The notes under the pieces: generated by a model
Databases searched by the model: none
What the model was told of the DNA's origin: nothing
What the model saw: the letters and a program-made list of their open reading frames with translations, nothing else
NCBI RefSeq assembly: GCF_013377085.1
Contig: NZ_JACAAX010000001.1
Span: 1 to 64,000, forward strand
Direction: 5' to 3'
DNA from: Rhodoplanes sp.
GTDB taxonomy: Bacteria > Pseudomonadota > Alphaproteobacteria > Rhizobiales > Xanthobacteraceae
Length of the DNA: 64,000 nucleotides
Shown: positions 36,848 through 46,273 of the stretch, in pieces
Layout: each line of letters begins with the position of its first letter
How positions within the stretch are numbered: position 1 is the stretch's first letter
Translations under genes and position numbers: made by a program

Positions 36848-37954
36848 CTAAAGCGTCGGGGGCGGGCCGTCCGCCGACCGTCGCGACACCGCCGGGCGCG
36901 GCGAGCGCGCCAGGCTGCGGAGGGGATGGTCCGGCCCCGCCGCGCCGTCGGCATCGCGCTGCCAGGCTTGCGACATGTCCCTGACCTCGCCCGGCGTCAT
37001 GCCGAAGTGCCGGCGGAAGGCGCGGACGAAGGTGGAGTCGCTGCTGAATTGGAGATCGACGGCGAGATCGATCAGGCGCTTGTGCCGTGCTGCCGGCGCA
37101 GCGAGCAGTCTCAAGGCGCGATTGAGCCGCTGCTCTTGAACGTAGCGCGTGAGCCCGCCATCGGCTTCGAACAGGCGGTAGAGGCTGGCGCGGGACAGGC
37201 GAAACCGGCGGCAGAGATCCTGGGCGGTCAGCGACTCGGTCTCGAGATGGGCCTCGATGTGGCGCTTGATCATCGTGAGGAGCAGATGGCGATCGGCCCG
37301 GCCGGCCGCGTCCGCCGTGTCCGCGGCGCTGCCGGCCGCCGCGGCGACGATGTCGGCCATGGCCTCGACCGCGGCCGCATCGTCGCCCGCATCCGGCGAG
37401 CGGCGCCGCCGGAGTGCTGCGAGCTGGCTGGCCACGAGCCGCGCCCGGCGGTCGCTCCGCGGCAGCAACGACGCCGTCGCCGAATCCGGATTCGCGAGCC
37501 GCGGCGCCAGGACGGCACGGGGCAGGACGACCGTCGACATCCGCGAGTGCGCGCCGCCCGCCTCGGTCAACCATGTCCGGTTCGGCTGGGCCATGTCGAT
37601 CAGACAGATGTCGCCCGCCCGTATCGTCACGTCCCGACGTCCGGAGACGAACCGCATCTCGCCCTCGAGGCAGAGTGAGACCAGGTAATGATCGAGGTCG
37701 CCGCGGGCGATGTGGGCGGGCGTGCGATCATAGGTGAGGCGGGTCGAGACCGACTCGATCAGCAGGGACGTTCCGATCGCCACCGCATGGGACGAGAATT
37801 GGAAGACGTCCGGCGCCGTCAGGGCCGCCACGTCGCAGAGGTCGGCCATTGCTTCACGCATCGCGGAGAGCGCCGGCGCTCCACGAAACTCGTTCGTCGG
37901 TGTGTCGTCCAATCGGCCTCTCGTCTGCACCGTGACTCGACGCGCAGGCCGCAT
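36848..37954 (-). CDS. AraC-family transcriptional regulator
   Basis: This 368-residue protein has an N-terminal sensing domain of the AraC-binding-like type (YLVSLCLEGEMRFVSGRRD near residue 90) and a C-terminal double helix-turn-helix (LTAQDLCRRFRLSRASLYR, then DSTFVRAFRRHFGMTPGEVR). ATG 37954 is preceded by GAGAAGGAAGG; a longer start at 37996 is possible. It converges on the quinol dehydrogenase gene and is divergent from the autotransporter genes, so it could control either the (per)chlorate cluster or the autotransporters. Proximity of its promoter to the 64-bp upstream repeat slightly favours the latter. Confidence 0.85.
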   Translation of the reverse strand: MRPARRVTVQTRGRLDDTPTNEFRGAPALSAMREAMADLCDVAALTAPDVFQFSSHAVAIGTSLLIESVSTRLTYDRTPAHIARGDLDHYLVSLCLEGEMRFVSGRRDVTIRAGDICLIDMAQPNRTWLTEAGGAHSRMSTVVLPRAVLAPRLANPDSATASLLPRSDRRARLVASQLAALRRRRSPDAGDDAAAVEAMADIVAAAAGSAADTADAAGRADRHLLLTMIKRHIEAHLETESLTAQDLCRRFRLSRASLYRLFEADGGLTRYVQEQRLNRALRLLAAPAARHKRLIDLAVDLQFSSDSTFVRAFRRHFGMTPGEVRDMSQAWQRDADGAAGPDHPLRSLARSPRPAVSRRSADGPPPTL

Positions 37955-38101
37955 GGCCTTCCTTCTCGATCGCCGGTCCAGGGCCGAGTTTACCACCGGC
38001 TCGGGCTAATCCAAAACTGCGAGGCGGCGGAAAATGGTGTCTTGACACCTCAAACCGTGGCCCTCGGCTCTATCATCGTACCGCGCGGGCGGCTCTCCCA
38101 G

Positions 38102-38165
38102 CCGCTGTGACGCGGCGGCAACAGCGTCCGGCCGAATCTGCGCCTGGGACGCTGGGCACATCGCG
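38102..38165 (+). repeat. 64-bp repeat upstream of autotransporter 1 (copy A)
   Basis: 61 of 64 bases match 42448-42511, upstream of the second autotransporter. Copy A ends 53 bases before the GTG start at 38219. Conservation of a non-coding block at similar positions before two paralogous genes suggests a shared promoter or 5' UTR element. Confidence 0.8.
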
Positions 38166-38218
38166 GGTCCGCAGGATCAGTACGGTCTGTGTCTCGACCC
38201 TGCTCAGAGGACCGCACC

Positions 38219-41200
38219 GTGGCCCCCCGACTCCCGCGCCTCCCCGTCTCCCTCGGCCGGTCCGACCGCCCCCTGCCTGTTGCCGCCCGCGATCTGCGGA
38301 TCGCGGCGACACGGAGCGGCTCGCGCCCACTGCGGCGGCGCCGGCGCCGCCTGGCCATCGTGGTGGTGCCGCTCGGCTGGCTCGCGCTGTCGACGCCGGC
38401 GCGCGCCGGCATCGACAATTACGGCCTGCTCACCGGTGAAAACTTGGATCCGGGTGCCGTGGTCGAGTTCTCCACCCTGACCAACACGACCATCGGCTCG
38501 GTCATCACGGTCGGGGCCTATCCGAAAAACGCCGTGTTCTCGCCGGACGGCCGCTACGCTTACGTGGTGAATGCCGGGAGCAACTCCGTCACGGTGCTCG
38601 ACGTGGCGGCGCGAACGATCGTCGCCACGATCGGGGTCGGAAATTATCCGAACGGCATCGCGATCAGCCCGGACGGCCAATATGTCTATGCGACGGGCAA
38701 TGCGAGCGACTCGGTCTCGGTGATCTCCACCGCAACCAACCAGGTCGTCGGCGCCGCGATCCCGGTCGGCTCGCACCCTTACGGGGTCGCCGTCTCGTCG
38801 GACGGCAGCCGCATCTATGTGGCGAACCTCAGCGCCAACAGCGTGTCGGTCATCGATGCGGCGACCCGAACGGTTATTGCCACGGTTTCCGTGGGCATAG
38901 GCCCGAGCGGCATCTCAGTCTCGCCGGACGGCAGCAAGGTCTACGTCGCGAATCAAGCCGGTTCGGTCTCGGTCATCGACACGGCGACCCACACCGTGGT
39001 CGCCACCATCTCGCTCAGCGGTAACCCGTTGTGCATCGCCGTGTCTCCCGATGGAACGCGCGTCTATGTGACGGACCAGGCAAACACGCTGTTTGTCATC
39101 AACTCGGCAACCAATGCCGTCACCACGGTAACGATTCCGAACCTCAGCGTGGGCGTCACGGTGACGCCGGACGGGTCGCGGATCTATGTGTCGGGCTCGG
39201 GTGGCGCCACTGTCGTCGATGCGGCGACCAACACCGTTATCGACACCGTCAGCACGACTATCAACAGCGTCTTGAACGGCGGCACCGGCTGGATCGGGCC
39301 GAACGTCATCGTCGCGACCGGCGGTGCGGTGTCGGCCGGCAGCGACGCGGCGCTGACCACGCTCGGCTTCGACCAGTACGTCAATTTCAACGGCGGCACG
39401 CTGAAGCTCGATGCTTCGTTCTCCACGGCAAAGACGATCTCGCTCCTGGCGCTCGGCGGCGTCATCGACACCAACGGCTTCGATCTGACGCTGTCCGGCA
39501 CCATCACCAACAACGGCATGCTGACCAAGGCCGGCGCCGGCATCCTGACGCTCACGGGCACCAACACCTACACGGGCGGCACCCTGATCACCGGCGGCCT
39601 GATCAACTTCAACGCCGCCGCCAATTTCGGCACCGGCCTGATCACGCTCGACGGCGGCGGCCTGCAATGGGCGACCGGTAACACCACCGACATCTCGGCG
39701 CGGCTCACGGCCCTCGGCAGCAACGGCGGCACCTTCGACACCAACGGCAACGACGTGACCTTCGCGTCCGGCCTCACCGGCACCGGCGGCGTGACCAAGG
39801 CCGGCGCCGGCACGCTGACGCTCGGCGCCGTCAACACCTACACGGGTGCGACGATCATCAGCGGCGGCACCCTGGCACTGACCGGAACCGGCAGCATCGC
39901 GGCGTCGCGCGGCGTGAGCATTTCTTCGGGCGCCACCTTCGACATCTCGGGCACCACGGCCGGCGCCACCATCACGACGCTGGCCGGCCTCGTGGGCAGC
40001 TCGGTCGCGCTCGGCGGCGAGACCCTCACGCTGTCCAACGCCTCGTCGACCTTCGCCGGCCAGATCACCGGCACGGGCGGCCTGGTCATCGCCGGCGGCA
40101 CCGAGGCGCTCACCGGCGCCAGCACCTACACGGGCGGCACCACGGTCGCCAGCGGCACCCTGGTGATCGGCAATTCGGGGGCGATCGGCACCGGACCGCT
40201 GGTGCTCGCCGAGGGCACGACGCTCGGCTTCACCGGCGGCAGCTACACGATCGCCAACGCCATCTCGATCTCGGGCGACCCGGCGTTTGCGCCGGCCTCC
40301 GGCACGGTGCAGACCCTCACCGGCGTCATCGCCGACGGCACCTCGCCCGGAACCCTGGAGATGGTTGGTGCCGGCACCTTGGTGCTCGCCGGCACCAACA
40401 CCTACACGGGCGCCACCATCGTCGCCGCCGGCACCCTGGCGCTGAGCGGGACGGGGACCATCGCGGCGTCGAGCGGCGTCAGCATCGGCACCGGCGCGAC
40501 CTTCGACATCTCCGCCACCACGGCCGGTGCCACCATCACGACGCTGGCCGGCAGCGGCACGGTCGCGCTCGGCGACAAGATCCTGACGCTGTCGAACGCG
40601 TCCTCGACCTTCGCGGGCGTGCTCACCGGCACGGGCGGGCTGGCGCTCGCGGCCGGCGTGGAGACACTGACCGGCACCAGCACCTATACGGGCGCCACCA
40701 CGATCGACGGCGGCCTTTTGGTCGTGAGCGGCGCGATCGCGAGCTCGGCCACCACGGTGAACCGCGGCGGTACGCTCACCGGCACCGGCACGGTCGGCAG
40801 CCTCACGGTGAACGCCGGCGGCGTGCTGGCGCCCGGCGCGGGCACGCCCGGATCCACCATGACGATCGCCGGCACGCTCGCCTTCGCGCCGGGCTCGATC
40901 TATCAGGTCATGCTCGACCCGACGACGGCGTCGCGGGCCGTCGTCGGCGGCGCGGCGACGCTGGCCGGCACCGTGCAGGCCTATTTCGCCAGCGGCAGCT
41001 ATTTGAGCAAAAACTACACGATCCTCTCGGCCGCCAGCCGCACCGGCACTTTTGACGCCCTGGCGACCACCAATCTGCCGGCGGGGTTCCGGGCGAGCCT
41101 CGACTACTCGGTCGCCGGCAGCGTGATGCTCGACCTCTCCCTGAACCTGGACGCCGTCGCCGGCCTGTCCCTCAACCAGCGCAATGTCGCGGTCTCGCTC

Positions 41201-42379
41201 GGCCGGTATTTCAACGGCGGCGGCGCGCTGCCGCCCGGCTTCGTCTCGGTGCTGGGGCTGACCGGCCAAAACCTCGCCAATGCGCTGACCCTGCTCTCCG
41301 GCGAGCCGGCGACCGGCGCCCAGCAGGGCGCCTTCCAGATGATGACGGCGTTCCTGGGCCTGATGGTCGACCCGTTCGTCGACGGCCGTGGCGGGGCGGC
41401 CGGCATCGGCGCGGGTGGGGGCGGGGGCGCCCTCGGCTACGCCGACGCCGACGCGACGATGTCGCCTGCGCTCGCCTCCGCCTATGCGGCGGTGTTCAAG
41501 GCGCCCGCCAAGGCGCCGGCCGCGTCGCCGCTGCGCGAGCCACGCTGGACCGTGTGGGGCTCGGCCTATGGCGGCTACAACCGCACCGCGGGCGACCCCG
41601 CCGGGATCGGCAGCCACGACCTCTCGGCCCGGGCCGACGGGTTTGCGATCGGCGCCGACTACCGGGTCTCGGCCTCCACCCTGGTCGGCTTCGCGCTGGC
41701 CGGCGGCGGCACCGGCTGGAGCCTCGCGCAGGGGCTCGGCAGCGGCAAGAGCGATGCCTTCCAGGCCGGCGTCTACGGCAAGACGGTGGCCGGGCCGGCC
41801 TATCTGGCGGTCTCGCTCGCCTTCGCCGAGCACTGGATGTCGACCGACCGCATCTCGGTCGGCGCCGATCACCTCACGGCAGCCTTCGATGGGCAGAGCT
41901 ATGGCGGCCGCATCGAGACCGGCTGGCGCATAGCCTCGCCGGTCGTGTCCGTCACGCCCTATGCGGCCGTGCAGGCGCAGGCCTTCACGACGCCGGGCTA
42001 CCGCGAGAGCGACACGACCGGCGGCAGCTTCGGGCTCGCCTATGCGGGCCGCACCGCGACCGACACGCGCGGCGAGGTGGGCAGCCGCTTCGACCACGCG
42101 CTGGCGGTCGGCCCGAACGCCGTGCTGGCGCTGCGGGCAAAGCTCGCCTACGCGCACGACTGGGTGAGCGATCCGACGCTCGCCGCCACCTTCCTGGCGC
42201 TGCCCGGCGCGGGCTTCACGGTGACGGGCGCGACGCCTGCGCACGACTCCGCCCTCGCCTCGGCGGGCGCCGAGTTGCGCTTCGCCGGCGGATTCTCGAT
42301 CGCGGCGAAGTTCGACGCCGAAGCCGCCGCCCACAGCCACACCTATGCCGGAACCGCGACGGCCCGATACACGTGGTGA
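38219..42379 (+). CDS. Autotransporter with YVTN beta-propeller and PATR repeats
   Basis: This 1386-residue type V secreted protein has a long basic N-terminus and a signal peptide ending ARAG near residue 62. Residues about 70-370 form a beta-propeller of seven or so YVTN-type repeats (PDGRYAYVVNAGSNSVTVLD and variants). Residues about 400-950 carry passenger-associated repeats (GAGTLTLTGTNTYTGGT) folding as beta-helix. The C-terminal ~280 residues from WTVWGSAYGGYNRTAG are the translocating barrel ending TATARYTW. GTG 38219 is preceded by AGAGGA; GTG 38189 is an alternative. Likely a surface adhesin or protein-binding factor; the ligand is unknown. The repeats make the DNA at 39.5-40.8 kb internally repetitive. 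Confidence 0.88.
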   Translation: MAPRLPRLPVSLGRSDRPLPVAARDLRIAATRSGSRPLRRRRRRLAIVVVPLGWLALSTPARAGIDNYGLLTGENLDPGAVVEFSTLTNTTIGSVITVGAYPKNAVFSPDGRYAYVVNAGSNSVTVLDVAARTIVATIGVGNYPNGIAISPDGQYVYATGNASDSVSVISTATNQVVGAAIPVGSHPYGVAVSSDGSRIYVANLSANSVSVIDAATRTVIATVSVGIGPSGISVSPDGSKVYVANQAGSVSVIDTATHTVVATISLSGNPLCIAVSPDGTRVYVTDQANTLFVINSATNAVTTVTIPNLSVGVTVTPDGSRIYVSGSGGATVVDAATNTVIDTVSTTINSVLNGGTGWIGPNVIVATGGAVSAGSDAALTTLGFDQYVNFNGGTLKLDASFSTAKTISLLALGGVIDTNGFDLTLSGTITNNGMLTKAGAGILTLTGTNTYTGGTLITGGLINFNAAANFGTGLITLDGGGLQWATGNTTDISARLTALGSNGGTFDTNGNDVTFASGLTGTGGVTKAGAGTLTLGAVNTYTGATIISGGTLALTGTGSIAASRGVSISSGATFDISGTTAGATITTLAGLVGSSVALGGETLTLSNASSTFAGQITGTGGLVIAGGTEALTGASTYTGGTTVASGTLVIGNSGAIGTGPLVLAEGTTLGFTGGSYTIANAISISGDPAFAPASGTVQTLTGVIADGTSPGTLEMVGAGTLVLAGTNTYTGATIVAAGTLALSGTGTIAASSGVSIGTGATFDISATTAGATITTLAGSGTVALGDKILTLSNASSTFAGVLTGTGGLALAAGVETLTGTSTYTGATTIDGGLLVVSGAIASSATTVNRGGTLTGTGTVGSLTVNAGGVLAPGAGTPGSTMTIAGTLAFAPGSIYQVMLDPTTASRAVVGGAATLAGTVQAYFASGSYLSKNYTILSAASRTGTFDALATTNLPAGFRASLDYSVAGSVMLDLSLNLDAVAGLSLNQRNVAVSLGRYFNGGGALPPGFVSVLGLTGQNLANALTLLSGEPATGAQQGAFQMMTAFLGLMVDPFVDGRGGAAGIGAGGGGGALGYADADATMSPALASAYAAVFKAPAKAPAASPLREPRWTVWGSAYGGYNRTAGDPAGIGSHDLSARADGFAIGADYRVSASTLVGFALAGGGTGWSLAQGLGSGKSDAFQAGVYGKTVAGPAYLAVSLAFAEHWMSTDRISVGADHLTAAFDGQSYGGRIETGWRIASPVVSVTPYAAVQAQAFTTPGYRESDTTGGSFGLAYAGRTATDTRGEVGSRFDHALAVGPNAVLALRAKLAYAHDWVSDPTLAATFLALPGAGFTVTGATPAHDSALASAGAELRFAGGFSIAAKFDAEAAAHSHTYAGTATARYTW

Positions 42380-42447
42380 GCCGGCGTTCCGCGGCCCGGC
42401 GCAGCCGACCGCCCGACGCCTGACCTGCTCGCCCTTGGTCCCGTCTC

Positions 42448-42511
42448 CCGCTGTGTCGCGGCCGCAACAGCGGCCGGCCGAATCTGCGCCTGGGACGCTG
42501 GGCACATCGCG
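42448..42511 (+). repeat. 64-bp repeat upstream of autotransporter 2 (copy B)
   Basis: Near-identical to 38102-38165 with three substitutions. It ends 87 bases before the ATG at 42599. Sequence outside the block diverges, so the match is confined to this element. Confidence 0.8.
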
Positions 42512-42598
42512 CGGGAGAACGGGCTGCTAGGCCACCCTTGGACCTTGCGAAAAGTCCGACGCGCCGGCGAACCCGGCGCGACGAGCCGGGGGAATGCG

Positions 42599-44650
42599 AT
42601 GCGGATCATTGGAAAGGTGCTGGTCGCGCTGGCGTGGTTGTGCGCGACGGCGGGGTTATGGGGCGTCGCATGGGCGTCGCCGGGTTGCAACACCATCGGC
42701 ATCGCCTCCGACGGTTCGTTCGTCACCGACGGAACAGGATTCGTCAAAGGCGACACGATCACGGTCCACATCACGAACAACACCGGCAACAGCCATATCT
42801 TCCTCGCCGATGCCACAGCGGATTACACGACATTGGCCGGTCCGACGGGAACCGGGTTCACCTACGTCGTCCCAGCGGACACCTCCCATACGCTCTATTT
42901 CGGCGGCTCAACGTATCCTGGGGACACCGTCGTCAGCTCGTGCGTCAATGCGCCGGCGCCGACGGTGTCCTCGGTCGCCCCGAATGCCGGCGCGGCGACC
43001 GGCGGCTCGGCTGTCGTCATCACCGGCAGCGGCTTCACCTTCGCGACGGCCGTGACGTTCGGCGGCACGGCGGCGACCTCCTTCACGGTCAACAGCAGCA
43101 CCCAGATCACCGCCGTCGCCCCGGCGCACGCCGCGGGTGCCGTCGACGTGGTCGTGACCAACAATGTCGGCAGCGGAACGCTCGCCGGCGGCTTTACGTT
43201 CAACAGCGTCGGGACGCCTAACAACGTCAGCACGACGGTGACGTTGAGCTCCTCGCTGAACCCGAGCCAAGTCGGCCAAGCCGTGACATTCACGGCGACG
43301 GTGGCCAGCGGCGGCGGTACGCCCACGGGGACGGTGACATTCAGCGATGGGGGCACTGTTCTCGGCACCGTCGCGCTCACCGGCGGCGCTGCCGCGCTGA
43401 CGACGACGGGACTGAGTGCCGGCATGCACGGCATCACGGCCGCCTATGGTGGCGACTCCGGCTACGGCGCCGCCACGTCCGCGCCTCTCAGTCAGGTGGT
43501 GAACATACCGACCGACAGCAGCAGGCTGCGGGCCATGCAGATCGTCGCGACCAAGACCGTGTCGCAGATCTCGGGCCAGGCCGTTTCCGGCGCGATCGAC
43601 GGCGCGATCTCGGACGGTTTTTCCGACAATCCGCAGCTTGTGACGCCGAGCGGCAATGGCCTGCGTTTCAACTTCGCGGTGGACGAAGGCGGCGACACGA
43701 GGACCGTGTCGCGATGGCCGGATCGGGACGGCGTGTCGGCCACGACGCTCGCGGCGAAGCCTCAGGCACAGGCGACCAACCGCGTCGACGACGCGTTCTC
43801 GGCTCTGGCCTATGCCGGCGGCGCGCAGGCGACAACAAAAGCACCAGCGCGTGTCACGCCGCGCGATTGGCAGCTCTGGATCGACGTTCGCGGCTCGGGG
43901 CTCAGCGGCCGCTCCGGCACGCAGAACGACCTCTCCGGCGATCAGGTCAACGTGACGGCCGGCCTGACGCGCAAGCTGACACCCGACTTTCTGCTGGGCG
44001 TGTTCGCCGGTTATGAGAACTTCCACTACACCTCGGACTACTTGACCGCGAAACTGCGCGGCGACGGCTGGACCGGCGGCGCATATTTGGGCTGGCGGTT
44101 CTGGGATCGCCTCCGCCTCGACATGGCCGTCGCCTATACGGGGTTGGATTACGCCTTGACGGCCGGGACCGCCGCGGCCTCGCTGCCGGGGCAACGCGTG
44201 CTCGTGTCCGGCGGCGTCACCGGCAATTACCGCGTGGCCAGCCTGGACCTCGAACCCTCTGTCCGCGTCTACGCGCTGTGGGAGCATCAGGACGGCTACA
44301 CCGACACCCTCGGCACCACGCAGACCGAGCGCAACTTCTCCTCCGGTCGCGTCAGCGCCGGTTTCAAAGCGACACGGCCGTGGCTGATGACGCCTGATGT
44401 CTCCGTAGCGCCTTATGCCGGCATTTACGCCGATTATTACTTCAGCAAGGACGCGACCGACACCAGTGGCTTGACGGCCGTCGCAGCCGCGCCGCTCGTC
44501 GCCCTCGATGCCTGGTCGGCGCGCGCCATGTCCGGCGTGACCGTGAGCTTCGCGCGCGGGCCGCGCCTCACCCTCGGCGGCGAGCTCGGCGGCCTGGGTA
44601 GCGACTACACATTCTGGACCGCCAAAGCGCAGGCCAGTTTCGCATTCTGA
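42599..44650 (+). CDS. Autotransporter with cupredoxin-like, IPT/TIG and Ig-like domains
   Basis: This 683-residue protein has a signal peptide ending AWA near residue 23. A short domain with TVHITNNTGNSHIF follows, then an IPT/TIG domain (SVAPNAGAATGGSAVVITGSGF, split around residues 120-140) ending VVVTNNVGSGT. A bacterial Ig-like domain (TPTGTVTFSDGGTVLG) covers about residues 215-300. The C-terminal ~260 residues from WQLWIDVRGSG are an autotransporter barrel ending KAQASFAF. The passenger is short and built of Ig-like folds instead of the usual beta-helix. ATG 42599 is used because GGGGGA precedes it and the signal peptide follows. The exported role is probably adhesion. Confidence 0.82.
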   Translation: MRIIGKVLVALAWLCATAGLWGVAWASPGCNTIGIASDGSFVTDGTGFVKGDTITVHITNNTGNSHIFLADATADYTTLAGPTGTGFTYVVPADTSHTLYFGGSTYPGDTVVSSCVNAPAPTVSSVAPNAGAATGGSAVVITGSGFTFATAVTFGGTAATSFTVNSSTQITAVAPAHAAGAVDVVVTNNVGSGTLAGGFTFNSVGTPNNVSTTVTLSSSLNPSQVGQAVTFTATVASGGGTPTGTVTFSDGGTVLGTVALTGGAAALTTTGLSAGMHGITAAYGGDSGYGAATSAPLSQVVNIPTDSSRLRAMQIVATKTVSQISGQAVSGAIDGAISDGFSDNPQLVTPSGNGLRFNFAVDEGGDTRTVSRWPDRDGVSATTLAAKPQAQATNRVDDAFSALAYAGGAQATTKAPARVTPRDWQLWIDVRGSGLSGRSGTQNDLSGDQVNVTAGLTRKLTPDFLLGVFAGYENFHYTSDYLTAKLRGDGWTGGAYLGWRFWDRLRLDMAVAYTGLDYALTAGTAAASLPGQRVLVSGGVTGNYRVASLDLEPSVRVYALWEHQDGYTDTLGTTQTERNFSSGRVSAGFKATRPWLMTPDVSVAPYAGIYADYYFSKDATDTSGLTAVAAAPLVALDAWSARAMSGVTVSFARGPRLTLGGELGGLGSDYTFWTAKAQASFAF

Positions 44651-44695
44651 GCTGGCGCCATACCGATTGTCTGCGATTTGGCGGCACCGTTTGCC

Positions 44696-44999
44696 CGGCA
44701 TCGGCACACGGCGCCGCTCTTTGTCACGCTGACCTGGCTCGGGATGAGTACGCCATGCCAGGCAGGAATCGACAATTTCGGCGGGTGAGCGGCCCGACGC
44801 TCGCCGCCACCCTCCAGGCGCTGCCCGGTGCGAGCTTCACGGTCACGGGCGCGACCCCGGCGCACGACTCCGGCCTCGCATCGGCGGGGCCGAGCTGCGC
44901 TTCGCCAACGGCTTCGCGCTCGCGGCGAAGTTCGACGGCGAGGCCGCCGCCCACAGCCGCACCTACGCCGGAACCGCGACGGCGCGATACACGTGGTGA
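44696..44999 (+). pseudogene. Remnant of a third autotransporter (internal deletion plus frameshift)
   Basis: 44696-44788 encodes the end of a signal peptide and the first mature residues (LTWLGMSTPCQAGIDNFGG), paralogous to ALSTPARAGIDNYG of the 38.2-kb autotransporter. A TGA follows at once. From 44787 the sequence matches the last ~70 codons of the same paralogue (PTLAATLQALPGASFTVTG to TATARYTW), ending at a stop at 44997. A one-base deletion near 44890, relative to the intact gene, breaks that frame as well. About 1250 codons are missing between the two parts. Confidence 0.8.
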
Positions 45000-45045
45000 G
45001 CCCGGGAGCCGCCGACCTGCATCGATGTACAGGTCGGGCCGGCGT

Positions 45046-45576
45046 TCAGCCTTGCCCGCCGAGGCGCTCGCCGTGGTACGGGCCGACGGCTTCGCGACGA
45101 CCGCCCCACACCGCGAGACCACCCATCACGGCGAACAGCACGAACACCGCCACCTGCATGGTGAGCAGCCGCGGCTCGGATCCGCTCGCCGCCCAAGCGG
45201 CGAGGGCTGGGATCTTCTGGAACGCCTGAACGATCGCGGCGATCGTGTTGAAATAGAGGGCCAGCAGCGCGGACGCGACGTAGACGGGTCGCCACACGCC
45301 CGCGAGCCGATAGGCATAGGCGGCGAGACACGCGATCGCCAGCAACGCGATCGAGGCGATGCCGACCATATGGCGGGTCCCGAAGCTCGCCGACGGATAG
45401 AGAAGGCCGGTGAGGCTGGTCAGTGCCGTGCTGGCGAGAAACACCAGCGTCACCGACGCCATCCGCTTGCCGACCAGCATGCCGGACATCGCGACGAGCC
45501 CGGAGACGACGCCGATCAGGCTGATGGCGACGTGCAGGGCCGTGAACGTCGTGAACGACAGTCCGAGAATCATCAT
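45046..45576 (-). CDS. Small integral membrane protein of unknown function
   Basis: This 176-residue protein has five predicted membrane helices (TFTALHVAISLIGVVSGLVAM, split; TLVFLASTALTSLTGLLYP; HMVGIASIALLAIACLAA; VASALLALYFNTIAAIV; MQVAVFVLFAVMGGLAVWGG). Two consecutive ATGs at 45576 and 45573 are candidate starts. Upstream of these the frame stays open but reads Arg/Pro/Ser-rich non-protein-like sequence. I do not recognise the family. No operon partner is visible. Confidence 0.6.
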   Translation of the reverse strand: MMILGLSFTTFTALHVAISLIGVVSGLVAMSGMLVGKRMASVTLVFLASTALTSLTGLLYPSASFGTRHMVGIASIALLAIACLAAYAYRLAGVWRPVYVASALLALYFNTIAAIVQAFQKIPALAAWAASGSEPRLLTMQVAVFVLFAVMGGLAVWGGRREAVGPYHGERLGGQG

Positions 45577-46273
45577 GCGTCTCCAGTGCCGTTCGTTCGC
45601 ACCGTGTCGCTGCAGACTTGTGACCGATCGGTGACTCGATCGACGCGCAGGGGCTGGCGGTCGGTAACCCGCAGGCTGCGACCGACCGGGGACGGTCGGG
45701 CGCGATTGGGGCGCATCGGCCCCGCCCCGGTCAAGTGCGAAAGCGACACCGGCGGCGGTGCGACGCATGGGCGGCGGCCGCATGTGCTGGTGTTCTCGAT
45801 CCGTTTCGACCCGGTTGGCCCGGTGTGACGCTCCGGGGGCGGCGCCCGCGGGCATCGTCCGGCTCGATTCGAATCGCCGGGACGCGCTCACGGCCCTGGG
45901 TTGTGGCCCGCCATGGCGACCGCTTCGAGTGCTGAAATACCCGTTTTGTAACCGGCCGCTAACCACCCTCGCAGCGTACGTAATAACTCTGAGGAATCGC
46001 CGGAAAGCGCGCCGGATGTGGCTTTGCGACAACAACAAACATCGCGCTGTCCAAACCTGCACGGCCCATTCAGGCAGCATTCATGTGCCGGTTCACATGG
46101 TGGCGTCGCAAGAGGCTGGAAACGACCAAGAGCCTCGGGGGAATTCGCGAAGCTCTTCACACCGCGCCGCTGATCGATCTTGCCGGGGCCGCGAGGCACT
46201 GCGGACCCTGATCGGTCGCATCAGGCACCACGATCGACGAGCGCGCTGCGCCAGACAGAACCAGAGCAGAACA
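45577..46273. other. 697-base gene-free region upstream of the NRPS-like gene
   Basis: Frames here are open by composition only and show no protein features. The region must contain the promoter of the NRPS-like gene and that of the divergent small membrane protein. No palindrome or terminator stands out. Confidence 0.45.

Noticed and set aside
39500-40800. Spaced repeats that could suggest a CRISPR array
   Set aside because: The repeats are variable, in frame, and translate as passenger-associated GAGTLTLTGTNTYTG units. There are no constant-length spacers.
38915-42505. 1196-codon minus-strand frame opposite the first autotransporter
   Set aside because: Low-complexity Ala/Gly/Arg/Asp translation with no motifs. 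It is a shadow of the repetitive passenger.
45577-46080. N-terminal extension of the small membrane protein
   Set aside because: The open frame upstream of the double ATG reads Arg/Pro/Ser-rich sequence without structure, unlike the hydrophobic protein that follows.
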